64,000 nucleotides of DNA from G965197555 sp965197555. Its GTDB lineage: Bacteria; Chloroflexota; Dehalococcoidia; Lucifugimonadales; UBA3495. Below the pieces are notes generated by a model. That model was not told the DNA's origin. It did not search any database and was given only the letters and a program-made list of their open reading frames with translations. Positions 25,412-34,537 of the stretch are shown piece after piece (within the stretch, counting starts at the first letter, position 1; every line of letters starts with the position of its first letter). The position numbers were made by a program, and so were the translations under genes. The DNA is taken from assembly GCA_965197555.1 (NCBI GenBank), contig OZ240213.1, positions 3,224,001 to 3,288,000 on the forward strand, in the 5' to 3' direction.

Positions 25412-26033
25412 CGTTTTCATCTCCTTGTTGTAATCGGCGGAGGTAAAGTGTCCCGAGTGGTGCATGCATTGTTACCTGAGAATCGGTTCGAGCCAGGCGC
25501 TCCCACGAGAAGCGCCGCGCCGGCGACTGGGCCATCACAGGTGGCCCGGCTCAACCAGTCGTTGCGAGTCCCGTAACGCACCGTCCGGCGCCAGATCTAG
25601 CCCATCGGTCCAACACGATCAAAGGGAGCCTGGACAAGAGGCCGGTAGACTCGGTGCCTTCATCATCGAATTCGAACCGTGGCGAGGCGTTCGTTGTCCA
25701 AAAACTGCTCCTGCTCCGGCATGGCGCCCAACTCCTCAGTGACGGTGTTTCCCCGCCGGCGTTATTGGAGCATGCGTGCCCCTCGGCCCGCCCCAATGCC
25801 GCACGCCTGATCCGACGGTTTTGGGGATGAGTCCAACCAGGGATTGGAGCTATGTTGGGTTGGGGCCAACAAGACCTGGAACCTTGTCGCCTGAAGTCGT
25901 TGGCACTCCAGCCCCAGTCAGTCCTTGCGGGCTTACTGGGTGGAGACGGGATGAGGCCAGGAACTGGGGGAACGTCGTAACACTCAGTTTGTTAAACTGG
26001 ATATCAACAACAACTGGAAATGCGAGGCGAAAA
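25412..26033. other. stretch without a supportable gene
   Basis: Between the 53-aa gene and the lipoprotein gene several frames stay open because of composition, but none has a start with a ribosome site or recognisable protein motif. A minus-strand patch (MPEQEQFLDNERLATVRIR near 25715) may be a gene scrap. Confidence 0.4.
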
Positions 26034-27137
26034 TTGCGGGCTTTTCTCATAGCAATTCCCATCGTCTTAATTGTAATGTCAATGTCGGCTTGCCAGGGAA
26101 GCGCCGGTCCGGCCGGGGAGCAGGGATCTCCAGGTCCAGTGGGGCCCGCCGGTCCGGCCGGAGAGCAGGGGCCTCCCGGCCTAGCGGGGCCCGCTGGACC
26201 AACAGGTGAAGCGGCCACTTTGGACAAGGATGAACTTCAACTGGTTCTCCAACAGTTGGAAAGCGATTTCCAGGCGGATTTGATCAACGCCATCGCTGAA
26301 GCAAGAATAACCGCTGACGGTCAGGTGTCCGGTCAACAGTCGATGCCAGGTCAGACCGAGGCCTCAGCGCCTCCCAAGTGGATGCCCGAAGCTTACACCA
26401 ATTACTTTGTACGAGAGGCAATCAGGCGTTATGAGTCTGACGGCTTGGATTCCACTGCCGCCTACTACAACACCGAGGAGAGCGTGGACGGCCAGTGGTA
26501 CGTCTTCATGATGGACGAAGACGGGATGGTGATCGCCCATGCCAATCCAGCTTTGGTGGGACAGCTGGCCTCGGACGTCCTGGGCTCCAACAATTACCCC
26601 ACCGGCGCTGCCGTAGCCGCCTCCGCCGACGAAAACGGTGCCTGGTTCGACTACACTTTCACCGACCTGGCAACAGGCTCGGTGGAGACCAAACATTCCT
26701 GGATGGTAATTCACGACGGCATTACCTTCGGGTCCGGCTGGTACGAAGAGGGCCTGGGCAAGACCGACTCTCCTGCCTATACCCAGGCTTTCGTGCAGCA
26801 GGCCATTAACCTTTACGATGCGGTTGGTTTGGAGGACACCGTTGCTTACTACAACACCACCGAGAGTGTGGACGGCCAGTGGTACGCCTTCATCCTCGAT
26901 GGTGAAAGCGGCTTTACCATTGCCCACTACAACCCCGTGTTGAGAGGAAGGGATCCCAGCCTGCGGGTGGATCCGACAGGCTACTTCTATGGCGATGACT
27001 TGCTGGGGGCAACCGAAGCCGGGCGTTGGGTGGAGTACGTGATATTCAACCCTGAAACCGGCGAGAACCAAAGGAAGCACGCCTTCGCGGTACTTCACGA
27101 CGGCTACATCTTTGCTTCGGGCTGGTACGAACAGTAG
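26034..27137 (+). CDS. lipoprotein with collagen-like repeat and two Cache-type domains
   Basis: A lipoprotein signal with hydrophobic core RAFLIAIPIVLIVMS and lipobox SMSAC is followed by about 11 Gly-x-x triplets (GPAGEQGSPGPVGPAG...), a helical linker, and two homologous ligand-binding-like domains of about 120 residues. Each has a YY.T.ESVDGQWY.F signature and ends in FGSGWYEE or FASGWYEQ, as in single Cache/sCache sensors. I use TTG 26034, six bases after GAGG; TTG 25989 would give a longer, more basic n-region. It would sit outside the membrane on a stalk, and it has no transmembrane signalling partner nearby. The ligand is unknown. Confidence 0.75.
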   Translation: MRAFLIAIPIVLIVMSMSACQGSAGPAGEQGSPGPVGPAGPAGEQGPPGLAGPAGPTGEAATLDKDELQLVLQQLESDFQADLINAIAEARITADGQVSGQQSMPGQTEASAPPKWMPEAYTNYFVREAIRRYESDGLDSTAAYYNTEESVDGQWYVFMMDEDGMVIAHANPALVGQLASDVLGSNNYPTGAAVAASADENGAWFDYTFTDLATGSVETKHSWMVIHDGITFGSGWYEEGLGKTDSPAYTQAFVQQAINLYDAVGLEDTVAYYNTTESVDGQWYAFILDGESGFTIAHYNPVLRGRDPSLRVDPTGYFYGDDLLGATEAGRWVEYVIFNPETGENQRKHAFAVLHDGYIFASGWYEQ

Positions 27138-27569
27138 GTTCGCCGGGCGTCTGAATCTTGGCCGTTGGGCCCGGCATTAGCCGCTATCCTGGGCCTGCCG
27201 ACAACCTCTCTTCCTGCTGTCACTTGACAAGCCCTTGCCGTCCAAGGCCGTTCGCTCGTTAACCTTGCACCAAAAAACACCCTTCTCTTGTTGCACAAAC
27301 GGGGAGTATGAAACACCCCTGAACCACTGTCATTTCCGTGTTGCGGGAGGTGGTCCGCAACCGTATTCTCCGAGCACGCTACAGGGCGACGGCATCCGCA
27401 CCAACCGCGGACTCCAGGATGGCGTTACCGGGGATGGGTCCCGCGTCTCAGGGATTCCGGCTCCTGTGGGCCGGCGTACCCCGGGACCACATCTTGCCCG
27501 CGTACTTGCCTTCCCGGACGGTCTGAGCGGGCCTGCCGCCTTGATGTTCGAGCAGTCCGGGGGGTCCCC

Positions 27570-28180
27570 CTGACAGGGGTATGTAAGAACGAGATTATAG
27601 CTACGAACCGGCCCGCCACCTCTGGATTCTGGCCTACGCCGGAATGATGGAATGGGCCTGATAGTGAGTATTTGGGGGCGATTTTATATCTGAGTAAGTC
27701 TGCCCTGCTATGCGAACTCACGTTTAGCTCCAGAGTTCCCAAATGAAATACATACCCTTGTCAGGGGGGTTCCCCCCCTGATAGGCTGACAGGGGTATGT
27801 AAGAACGAGATCATAGCTACGAACCGGCCCGCCACCTCTGGATTCCGGCCTACGCCGGAATGATGGAATGGACCTGATAGTGTGTATTTCGGGGCGATTT
27901 TGTATTTGAGCAAGTCTGCCCAACCATATAATCTCACGTTTAACTCCGGAGTTCCCAAATGAAATACATACCCCTGTCAGCCCCTGATAGGGGTATGTAA
28001 AAGGGAGATTATAGCTACGAACTGTCCTCTCAACCCCTGGATTCCCGCCTACGCCGGAATGACCGAATGGGCCCGGTAGTAAGCATTTGGGGGCGATTTT
28101 GTATCTGAGCACGCCCAACCTACTATCCAGTCTCAAGATCAACTGCGTAAGTCTCAAAATAAAATACATACCCCTGTCAG
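27570..28180. mobile_element. three tandem copies of a 195-bp MITE
   Basis: Copies lie at 27570-27764, 27786-27980 and 27984-28180. Each begins CTGA(C/T)AGGGGTATGTA and ends TACATACCC(C/T)TGTCAG, 16-bp terminal inverted repeats, and each carries an inner palindrome ATTC.GGCCTACGCCGGAAT. The copies are about 85-90% alike by eye, all in the same direction and almost abutting. No open frame inside is a gene. The right edge falls 12 bp before the decayed ureA. From 27138 to 27569 I see nothing supportable. Confidence 0.8.
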
Positions 28181-28192
28181 GGGGGCGACGAG

Positions 28193-28440
28193 TTGGCCCG
28201 GCGGTGCATGGCCCGCGGTCCGAAGTCTAACCACTAAAAAGCGGTAGCGCTGATTTTTTCGGAACTTCTGGAGGGCATATGGGACGGCCGGACTGCGGCT
28301 GAACTGGTGGAACTTAACACCCGTACCATGCGCAAGACGACGTGATGAAACGGATGCCCGAGATGGTACGGGAGGTCGCGATGGAAGGCACATTTCCTGA
28401 CAGAACCAAGCTGGTCACAGTCCACAGTCCCACAAGGTAG
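28193..28440 (+). pseudogene. ureA: urease gamma subunit remnant
   Basis: Reads LARRCMARGPKSNH, an in-frame TAA, then KAVALIFSELLEGIWDGRTA and ELVELNTRTMRK. After a one-base shift it continues DDVMKRMPEM and TFPDRTKLVTVHSP. This is the order of urease gamma from its helix 2 to its C-terminus. The first 20 or so codons are lost at the MITE array. With one stop, one frameshift and no start it is dead. Intact UreA is part of the nickel urease that hydrolyses urea. Confidence 0.85.
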
Positions 28441-28449
28441 GGACAGGCG

Positions 28450-28618
28450 ATGATTTCCGGCGAAATCATTCCCTACAGATGGGAAGTCGAACTGAAACGC
28501 CGTTAAGACGTTTCGAGCCTCCGGGCCAAAACACGGGGGACCGTCCGGCGCATGTGGGTCGCATTCCCATTTCTTGGAAGTAAACCTAGCCATCCTGTTC
28601 GACCGGGAGTTGGCCTAG
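28450..28618 (+). pseudogene. ureB: urease beta subunit remnant
   Basis: Begins MISGEIIPYRWEVEL (family MIPGEIIP...), meets TAA after 19 codons, and ends in another frame with GSHSHFLEVNLAILFDRELA, the conserved C-terminal half of urease beta. It follows the ureA remnant by 9 bp as in normal urease operons. No ureC is present downstream; a transposase fragment follows at once. Confidence 0.85.
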
Positions 28619-29022
28619 AAACCCGGACGGAAACCCCTTATTGGGAAGAGGGATTTGGTCAGTAAGGCCGATACGAGCAGGGTGAGGGTCCGGATTTGCC
28701 CGAGCCATGCGGTGGCGGCATTAGCGGCGGAGTTGACCATTCCAGCCACCTGGGCGCTGCTGGCACTGGGACCGGAGCCGGTTTTCCCCGTCAACCCGGC
28801 TTTGGCGGCCACCAGGGTCAGGTTGGCCACCGTGGCCGCCAGGTACAGCTGGCACCGGGTCTTGACCCTGCCGAAATAGCGGGACTGGCGGATTCCCAGT
28901 TGGACCAGCCGCGCCAACCGGTGCTCCACCACCACCCGGCGCTGCCGGTACTCGCCAAAGGCCTCACTCTGCTGCAGGGCCCGGGCCTGCTGCAATAAAG
29001 CCTCCTGTGGGTGCAGTTGCAC
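28615..29022 (-). pseudogene. DDE transposase C-terminal fragment (IS1182/IS5-like)
   Basis: About 135 residues resembling the end of a DDE_Tnp_1 transposase: HRLARLVQLGIRQSRYFGR followed by TRCQLYLAATVANLTL, the region after the third catalytic acid. The catalytic core upstream is missing. It replaces the rest of the urease operon, so insertion and deletion here probably ended that operon. Confidence 0.65.
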
Positions 29023-29182
29023 AGTCGAACCGATCGTCCGTACGCTGGAGAACCTCAGAGTGCGGGCGGACCAGGGTTCCCGAATTCGAGCGAATTGCCC
29101 ATAATAGGCGCCGTGCCATAATAGGATTAGATTATGTGCAAGCCGGGATAATCAAGAACTCTTGCAATTGGAGTAAGGAAAG

Positions 29183-29725
29183 GTGACTGACCAAAATGTC
29201 GAGATTGCCGTATTGGGCGGCGGATGCTTCTGGTGCGTTGAGGCCGTTTTCGCAGAGATCGCAGGAATTACTGCGGTCACGTCCGGTTATTCCGGTGGCC
29301 GCACGGTTAATCCGACCTACTATGAAGTCTGCAGTGAGAAGACCGGGCATGCCGAGGTGGTGCAGTTAGATTTTGACCCCTGCCAGATCACATACTCGGA
29401 AATGCTTGAGGTGTTCTTCGCCACCCACGACCCCACCACCCTCAACCGTCAGGGGGCGGACCGGGGCGCACGGTACCGCTCAGTAATTCTTTACACTACC
29501 GAGTCCCAGCAGGACGAGGCAGTTAATTTCATAAAGGCGTTGGATGCTTCAGGGACCGAAAACGGCCCTGTGGTAACCGAAGTTGTCCCTTTTGAAGTCT
29601 TCTATCCTGCGGAAAGGGAACACCAGCTTTTCTACCAAAACAACCCTGGCAGTATGTACTGCCAGATAGTGATCAGCCCCAAGGTTGCCAAGGTACGGCA
29701 GAAGTTCAGCTCCAGGCTTCGCTAG
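29183..29725 (+). CDS. msrA: peptide-methionine (S)-S-oxide reductase
   Basis: 180 residues with the catalytic GGGCFWCVEAVF motif near residue 12, then VTSGYSGG, YYEVCSEKTGHAEVVQ and FFATHDPTTLNRQG, all hallmarks of MsrA. It reduces the S epimer of methionine sulfoxide in damaged proteins using thioredoxin. The start is GTG 29183, after AAGGAAAG. It has only the MsrA domain, no fused MsrB. It is a single gene among remnants, apparently intact. Confidence 0.96.
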   Translation: MTDQNVEIAVLGGGCFWCVEAVFAEIAGITAVTSGYSGGRTVNPTYYEVCSEKTGHAEVVQLDFDPCQITYSEMLEVFFATHDPTTLNRQGADRGARYRSVILYTTESQQDEAVNFIKALDASGTENGPVVTEVVPFEVFYPAEREHQLFYQNNPGSMYCQIVISPKVAKVRQKFSSRLR

Positions 29726-30216
29726 TTTGGGCTGCCGCATTGCCCGCCATAGTCATGCTGAACGGAGCGAAGCGTGATCTGGCCTCCGAAAAACTCCGAA
29801 GACTATGCGAGCGGACGACTCCTCTGGCGTTCATACGTCGTTCACACATTTACAGCCTATAGTATAGTGCTACTCTTGAGATGGTCAGGGCTATGCCTCT
29901 ATGCCCCTAGCATTACAACGACGGTTGGTTTGAAAGGGCTCTTGGGAATCCCTTCCCGGCTATAGGCCAGCTTGCACGACAGCTTCGCGCCCGTTCGTTC
30001 CCCAATACAATTTCCTCCAAGAGGACCAAGGCTTCAACGACCTGAACCGTATATTCCGGACCTGAACTCCTTTCTTCAGCAGCCTGCTAATACGTACTTG
30101 GCGCTGCGTCAAACATGATGAAACCAATCCGCCATTCCAGTATTGGGTCGTACCTGCGATTTGTCTTTCCTACACCTCTAACTCTTATACATGACGTTAG
30201 GGCATAGTTGCCTTAA
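29726..30216. other. stretch without a gene
   Basis: No credible coding sequence. Near 29752 the sequence GTCATGCTGAACGGAGCGAAG resembles the short GTCAT.CTGAGCG.AGCG repeats common in related genomes; a second such copy is at 22880. Confidence 0.5.
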
Positions 30217-30522
30217 CTACGCCCCAGTTCCACAGCGGGAAACAATGTATGCCGCTACGGGACTCGTTCTATCAATGCCTGCACTACAATGCACGAGCAC
30301 TGGCTTGGGCATTTGGGCGAATGCTTCCAAGACCTTTCCCATGTCAGATTCGGAAGGCTTTTGGTAATCAGTCATTGGGATATGACGAAACTCGAACCCT
30401 TGGGACTGGTAATACCCAAACAGACCATCAGGATGCAGTCCAAGTCCACCCTTGATGTAGTACTTTTCGTGCTGATATTCTTCAAGCAGGCTAACGATTG
30501 TGCGGATGCCCAAAGACTTCAC
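30217..30522 (-). CDS. dual-specificity/tyrosine phosphatase-like protein, probably truncated
   Basis: 101 residues ending in the Cys-x5-Arg phosphatase loop VHCSAGIDRTSPVAAYIV, preceded by GIRTIVSLLEEYQ and a helical segment as in bacterial dual-specificity phosphatases. The frame upstream of the GTG start remains protein-like (EARTLVVDWADRVKS) for 16 codons until a TAA, so the N-terminus seems to be lost or frameshifted. The general-acid Asp could be in MTDYQKPS. Activity is uncertain. Confidence 0.55.
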   Translation of the reverse strand: MKSLGIRTIVSLLEEYQHEKYYIKGGLGLHPDGLFGYYQSQGFEFRHIPMTDYQKPSESDMGKVLEAFAQMPKPVLVHCSAGIDRTSPVAAYIVSRCGTGA

Positions 30523-30691
30523 CCGATCAGCCCAGTCTACAACAAGTGTTCTAGCCTCTGGAGGGAGTGGTTAACACCGCCCGCCATAGGCGGGGTGGTC
30601 TCGAAGTGGCCGTTGTGAACACGCCAAGTTTCGATCCAGTAGCCAAATGAGAATCTCCGAATCATCTCCTTCCTTAATTTGTCGTCTGATT

Positions 30692-31144
30692 CTAACGAGA
30701 TCGTCCCCAATCGTCTTGGTCAATTCTGTCGATGACATAAACTCTTCCATCCTTAGCTCTGAATTCGGCCTTAGAGAGATCTGAAATGTGGCTTGCAGGG
30801 GCTTTTGATCTGATGCGCTGTTCTAGCGCCGCAACCTTAGCGTCCCAAATAGAACGACTAACGTTGTAGTCCTGCGGGAAGGGACGGAAGGTGGCATCAT
30901 TCCTCATGATGGCTCCATCCCGTTTGGCGTTTTCTTTCGCATTTATCAACAGGCGTTTCGCTACCCTGAATCTGCCGCCGCAAGTGTGCATATGTGAAAG
31001 CATGAACCAAATCTCGGACCCGCCGTCTCCGCTATACCCGCTTGCACTCTTGAAATGCAATAAGATGCTAAGTGCCTTGATGCAGGTTTGGGCAGCAAGG
31101 ACAAGCTTCCCGTTGCCGTACCTTTCGTAAGCTGCGCGCTTCAA
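30692..31144 (-). CDS. hypothetical protein, coupled to an upstream 49-aa gene
   Basis: 150 residues, start TTG 31144 overlapping the TGA of the small gene before it (TTGA). The composition is ordinary for a soluble, basic protein. The C-terminal third (FRAKDGRVYVIDRIDQDDW) looks like a small beta sheet. I recognise no family and no catalytic motif. Confidence 0.5.
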   Translation of the reverse strand: MKRAAYERYGNGKLVLAAQTCIKALSILLHFKSASGYSGDGGSEIWFMLSHMHTCGGRFRVAKRLLINAKENAKRDGAIMRNDATFRPFPQDYNVSRSIWDAKVAALEQRIRSKAPASHISDLSKAEFRAKDGRVYVIDRIDQDDWGRSR

Positions 31145-31290
31145 ACCCCTAATGTAATAGGAGACTTCGGTTTCGCCGCCTGCTCATCTTCATCGAATTC
31201 AATAGCCTCTCCCCCCACAGGCAGTGGGCATAAAGGTTCTTCCCCGGCACCAGTTCCGAACCACCCTTTGAACGTTTCTATAAAACTCAT
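31141..31290 (-). CDS. small acidic protein (49 aa)
   Basis: ATG 31290 is eight bases after GGAG. The product MSFIETFKGWFGTGAG.. has an amphipathic aromatic N-terminus and an acidic stretch (EAIEFDEDEQ), and its stop overlaps the TTG of the 150-residue gene by four bases. Overlap and ribosome site argue that the two form a coupled pair. No known family is recognised. From 31291 to about 31655 I find no supportable gene. Confidence 0.5.
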   Translation of the reverse strand: MSFIETFKGWFGTGAGEEPLCPLPVGGEAIEFDEDEQAAKPKSPITLGV

Positions 31291-31659
31291 GCCAACTCCA
31301 GGTCACTCCGTGCTGAACAGGAATCGCTGCAAGGAGCTACCTTTTCACAAGAAACAAAAAGGCTGGTTCTCGATTGACGGGACCCAATAGTAAGGAATCC
31401 AATCGAGAGTGCACTTTCTTATTTTAAGCCTGACAACAAGCCCCTTCCACCAGCCCGAATAATTGCGTTGGTCGGACTCAGCGGGCCACGTTGATTGTCT
31501 TTTTCGTAGATGACCAGAGTCACAAAGCCAGAAATCATTGAGGTTGGATGCTGAAGGCGCGGTTCCAGAACGTCGGCGCTGCGCCATGCCTTCCCCAAGG
31601 GGCTGACCCTTTCCAGCAGTTCTCTATAGGACACCCACAAACGAAAGACAGCCGGTAAC

Positions 31660-32052
31660 GCCAAGCATCGTCATCCATACCGATGGGGCCTGCCTCGGCA
31701 ACCCCGGGCCCGGCGGGTTCGCCGCCACCATCGAGCGGAACGGGGACCGGCTCACCGTCACCGGCGGAGACCCCGAGGCCACCAACAACCGGATGGAACT
31801 CTCCGCCGTCATCGAGGCCCTCCGGGCCGTCAACTTCGTGCCGGAACTCAAGAACGCGCCCGTCCGGGTCCGCTCCGACTCGAAGTGCGTCGTCGACCCC
31901 TTCAACCAGGGCTGGCTGGCCAACTGGCAGAGGAACGGCTGGAGCAACTCCAAGAAACAGCCCGTCCCTAACCGGGAGCTGTGGGAGGACCCCTCCAGGA
32001 GGTCAAGGGACACGACATCGAATACGTCTGGGTCAGGGAAATGTCACTATGG
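31660..32052 (+). pseudogene. rnhA: ribonuclease HI remnant
   Basis: The frame has VIHTDGACLGNPGPGG, NNRMELSAVIEALRAV and VRSDSKCVVDPFNQGW, covering the first three catalytic acids (D, E, D) of RNase HI. There is no start codon before SIVIHTDGA. After RELWEDP the sequence changes frame to LQEVKGHDIEYVWVRE and stops, losing the last helix and the final catalytic Asp. The gene is dead as read. Confidence 0.8.
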
Positions 32053-32730
32053 TAAGGCCACAACACAGCTATTTCTAAGTGTATAGATGAACAAATCATG
32101 GCCATCTATTTCTCTGAAAATAGCGTTAGAGTAAGAGCCTATCCTAATGACCCCTTTTCCGTGCGGGTGTTACCCATTTTTAGGATAGGCTCTAAGTGCA
32201 AGTGAGTGCCGAGGTGGGAAATCTGGAGTTAAGGGAAGCTTAAGACCTGGTGCCTAACCACCGAAATAGCCGGGGAGGCACCATCCTTAGGGAGTGATTC
32301 TAAGCCTGACCGAATGCGCCATATCGCGCGGATCTCGCAGCCTATATGCCATAGTCTAATCGTAGTTGACAATTGCGAAACCCGGTTCGGCTGAAATGGC
32401 TCGGCGACTCTCGCGGTTTCGGTGACTGAACTCGCAATCTGCTTCCTACTGATGTTTTATGCAAAACCGTCCACCAAACTGGACAAAATCGAGAACATTC
32501 ATCCGACGGACACAATAGACATGGAAACGTCAGGTATTCGTGGGCTGTCGATTTGGGTCCATTCAAGCTAGGTCGAATTGCTAGACAGCAGCGTGCCCCA
32601 CAACCGCCTGCCGGAGAGAGTGGGGCCGTTGGGAACGGGCGTCGCGCGCGACCAAGTGAGCACACCGAGGCCGACTAGGTGTAAAAGGCGGAGCTAAAGT
32701 GGACCACCTGGACGGATTGACCGCCTGACA
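32051..32730. other. gene-free stretch with a recombinase-tail motif
   Basis: Apart from the small MITE at 32135-32192 there is no supportable gene. At 32470-32494 CCACCAAACTGGACAAAATCG repeats the motif seen at 12690 and at the 3' end of the serine recombinase. Its minus strand would read VLDFVQFGG. Confidence 0.45.
32135..32192. mobile_element. 58-bp palindromic element with TAA target duplication
   Basis: GAGCCTATCCTAA (32135-32147) and TTAGGATAGGCTC (32180-32192) are exact inverted repeats with TAA on each outer side (32132-32134, 32193-32195). Ends beginning GAG(C/A) and a 3-bp TNA duplication are typical for IS5-type elements, so this may be a very short MITE mobilised by one. Confidence 0.7.
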
Positions 32731-32737
32731 TTGTGGC

Positions 32738-34327
32738 TGTCGACGTTCAGGATAAATGTCCGTCGAACTGTTCAGCAGAAATGTCACCCGTTTGGTCTGC
32801 GATGGTATCAGATGGCGACTCGGTTGATGCGACGGGGGACCGCCGCGTCGGCGGGCTCTCGGCATCGATGTATTTTCTCACCGTGTTCCTGTGAATTCCC
32901 AACTCCCTTGCCATCCCTCGAATGGACATCCCCTTGAGCTTGGCCTGCCGCACCGCCTTCCATCTCTCTTTCTGCAGAAATGTCGGCTTCCGTGGTGATG
33001 GGTCTACGTACAACTCGGCTACGGACGCATTGTCGATTGCAGCGCGGTGGTTATCTTCTTCATCCGGCAACGTGCTCAGGGGGTCGACAGTCGTCGCCGA
33101 GGGTTCAGCTAAGCCGTCTGAGTCGGATGTCGGGATGGGAGCACTTGGGGAAGTACCGTTGGAGCTGCGGAGAAATCCCGGACTGGGCGGCGCTTCCTGG
33201 GCAGCAATGATGCGCCCTTCGTGCTGTATCGACAGCCGGCCGTCCAGCCCCTCCAGTACCACCACGACCGCTCCGGCATAGCTGCGGCGCTTCGGATCGG
33301 GCAGTAGCTGCAGAGTGTGCCCCTGGAACTTGACGGTGTTGTCCCTTGCCACTCGTCTGCGGTGCTTGAAGCACAGGACTTGCTCCAAGCACAGCTCCGG
33401 ACTCAGGGTGCGGAATGCAGTATCAGGGCACTGGGGCGGAACCCGGAAACGCCGGTTGAACCGTAGCAGGAATTGCTTCAACACGGCCCTGGCCTGCTCC
33501 ATGGTGGTTGCTCCTGCCAGCCGGAGTTCAGTGATCAGCCGGTCCTGGAAGGTTCCGGCCGTCCGCTCCTCCATTGCCCGTCCGAACTGGGTGGACGTGC
33601 CGGCGGGCTGATATTCCGACTTGTGCTTGAAGACCGGGTGGCGGTCGGTGTACAGGGCAAGGGGTATGCCGAAGCGGCGCAGCAGGCCCTGCATCAGCCG
33701 GAAGTAGCTGTTGGCGTCCTCATGATCGCAGAACAGGGCGTTGACCACGCAGCCGGTGGCATCGTCCACCGCGATTAGGAGGGTAAACTGGGGACCGTCA
33801 TCGCCCAGCCACCGGTGATAGCTGCCGTCCAACTGGATCAGCATACCCTCCCGGGGCATCCGCGGCCGGCGCACCCGGTGCTTGGGTGGGCACCTTCGCC
33901 GCGGACTTTTCAGTCCGGCGTTGACCAGGATGCGCCGCAGGGTGGTCCTGCCGATGACGATGCCCTCGCGTTCGGCAAGCAACTCGGTGATATGCGAGTG
34001 GTTGGCGCCTTCGCGCCTGGTACGAGCCAGGTGGACCACATCGGCCACTACGGCACCGGGTGTGGCGTTGGCCGCTCTACGGCCGCGGTGACCATGGGCA
34101 AGGGCAGCCGCGCCTCTCTCCTGATAGGCTGCCAGGATGCGCCTGGTGTGGCGCGAGCTGACTCCCATCAGTTCAGCCGCCTGGTCCACCTCAATGTGCT
34201 CGGTGAGGAAGCTGTTCAGCACCTGAAGTCTGGTCTGTTCTTTTTGAGTCAAAGTCACATTCTCCATGATGTGAATTTGACATTTATGCTGGCCAGTTGG
34301 CGAGGACGCTTTCGCTGAACGTCAACA
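32738..34327 (-). mobile_element. ISNCY-type insertion sequence with 7-bp target duplication
   Basis: Outer ends TGT(C/T)GACGTTCAG face each other at 32738-32750 and 34315-34327 (12 of 13 match), with a second shared block ATAAATGTC just inside. TTGTGGC flanks both sides (32731-32737 and 34328-34334), a clean 7-bp target duplication. The element is 1.59 kb with one gene. It is inserted next to an IS21 istA remnant. Confidence 0.8.
32747..34267 (-). CDS. ISNCY-type transposase, catalytic segment probably deleted
   Basis: 506 residues: helix-turn-helix at 20-65 (AAELMGVSSRHTRRILAAYQ), then an integrase-type core with the first Asp in MLIQLDGSYHRWL and the second in LLIAVDDATG. Where relatives carry about 20 residues including the third catalytic acid (a GRVE motif), this protein passes directly from FGRAMEE to RTAGTFQDRLI. 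The Glu therefore appears missing and the transposase is probably inactive although its frame is open. The C-terminus has a second HTH (IRGMARELGIHRNTVRKYI). Confidence 0.8.
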   Translation of the reverse strand: MENVTLTQKEQTRLQVLNSFLTEHIEVDQAAELMGVSSRHTRRILAAYQERGAAALAHGHRGRRAANATPGAVVADVVHLARTRREGANHSHITELLAEREGIVIGRTTLRRILVNAGLKSPRRRCPPKHRVRRPRMPREGMLIQLDGSYHRWLGDDGPQFTLLIAVDDATGCVVNALFCDHEDANSYFRLMQGLLRRFGIPLALYTDRHPVFKHKSEYQPAGTSTQFGRAMEERTAGTFQDRLITELRLAGATTMEQARAVLKQFLLRFNRRFRVPPQCPDTAFRTLSPELCLEQVLCFKHRRRVARDNTVKFQGHTLQLLPDPKRRSYAGAVVVVLEGLDGRLSIQHEGRIIAAQEAPPSPGFLRSSNGTSPSAPIPTSDSDGLAEPSATTVDPLSTLPDEEDNHRAAIDNASVAELYVDPSPRKPTFLQKERWKAVRQAKLKGMSIRGMARELGIHRNTVRKYIDAESPPTRRSPVASTESPSDTIADQTGDISAEQFDGHLS

Positions 34328-34400
34328 TTGTGGCGGTTGAAAAATGTACCGTCCGCCGCCATCCATAGGTTCGAAGTCGTGCTTATGGGTGGTGGGATGG

Positions 34401-34537
34401 ATGTTTCGGGTGGAAGTGTATCTGCGGGTCCGCCGGGCGGTGATGGTGGAAGGTAGGAGCGTCCGAGAGGCCTCCCGGGTGTTCGGGCTGCACCGGGACA
34501 CGGTGCGCAAGATGCTGGCCTATTCCGTCCCGCCGGG
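34401..34537 (+). pseudogene. istA: IS21 transposase IstA, N-terminal fragment
   Basis: MFRVEVYLRVRRAVMVEG then SVREASRVFGLHRDTVRKML is the HTH start of IS21 IstA. After VPPG the frame is cut by the next transposon at 34538. Nothing resembling the rest of istA follows on the far side at 36253. Confidence 0.8.

Noticed and set aside
26100..26210. Minus-strand collagen-like frame opposite the lipoprotein gene
   Set aside because: It is the complement of the Gly-x-x coding repeat, which is itself Pro/Gly-rich on the other strand.
27425..28169. Three similar minus-strand peptides (GPFHHSGVG.NPEVAGRF)
   Set aside because: They are translations of the three MITE copies, not a repeat protein family.
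31419..31664. Minus-strand 81-codon frame (YRELLERVSPLGKAWRSADV..) as a gene
   Set aside because: Protein-like in places, but no ribosome site and no family that I can name; left uncalled.
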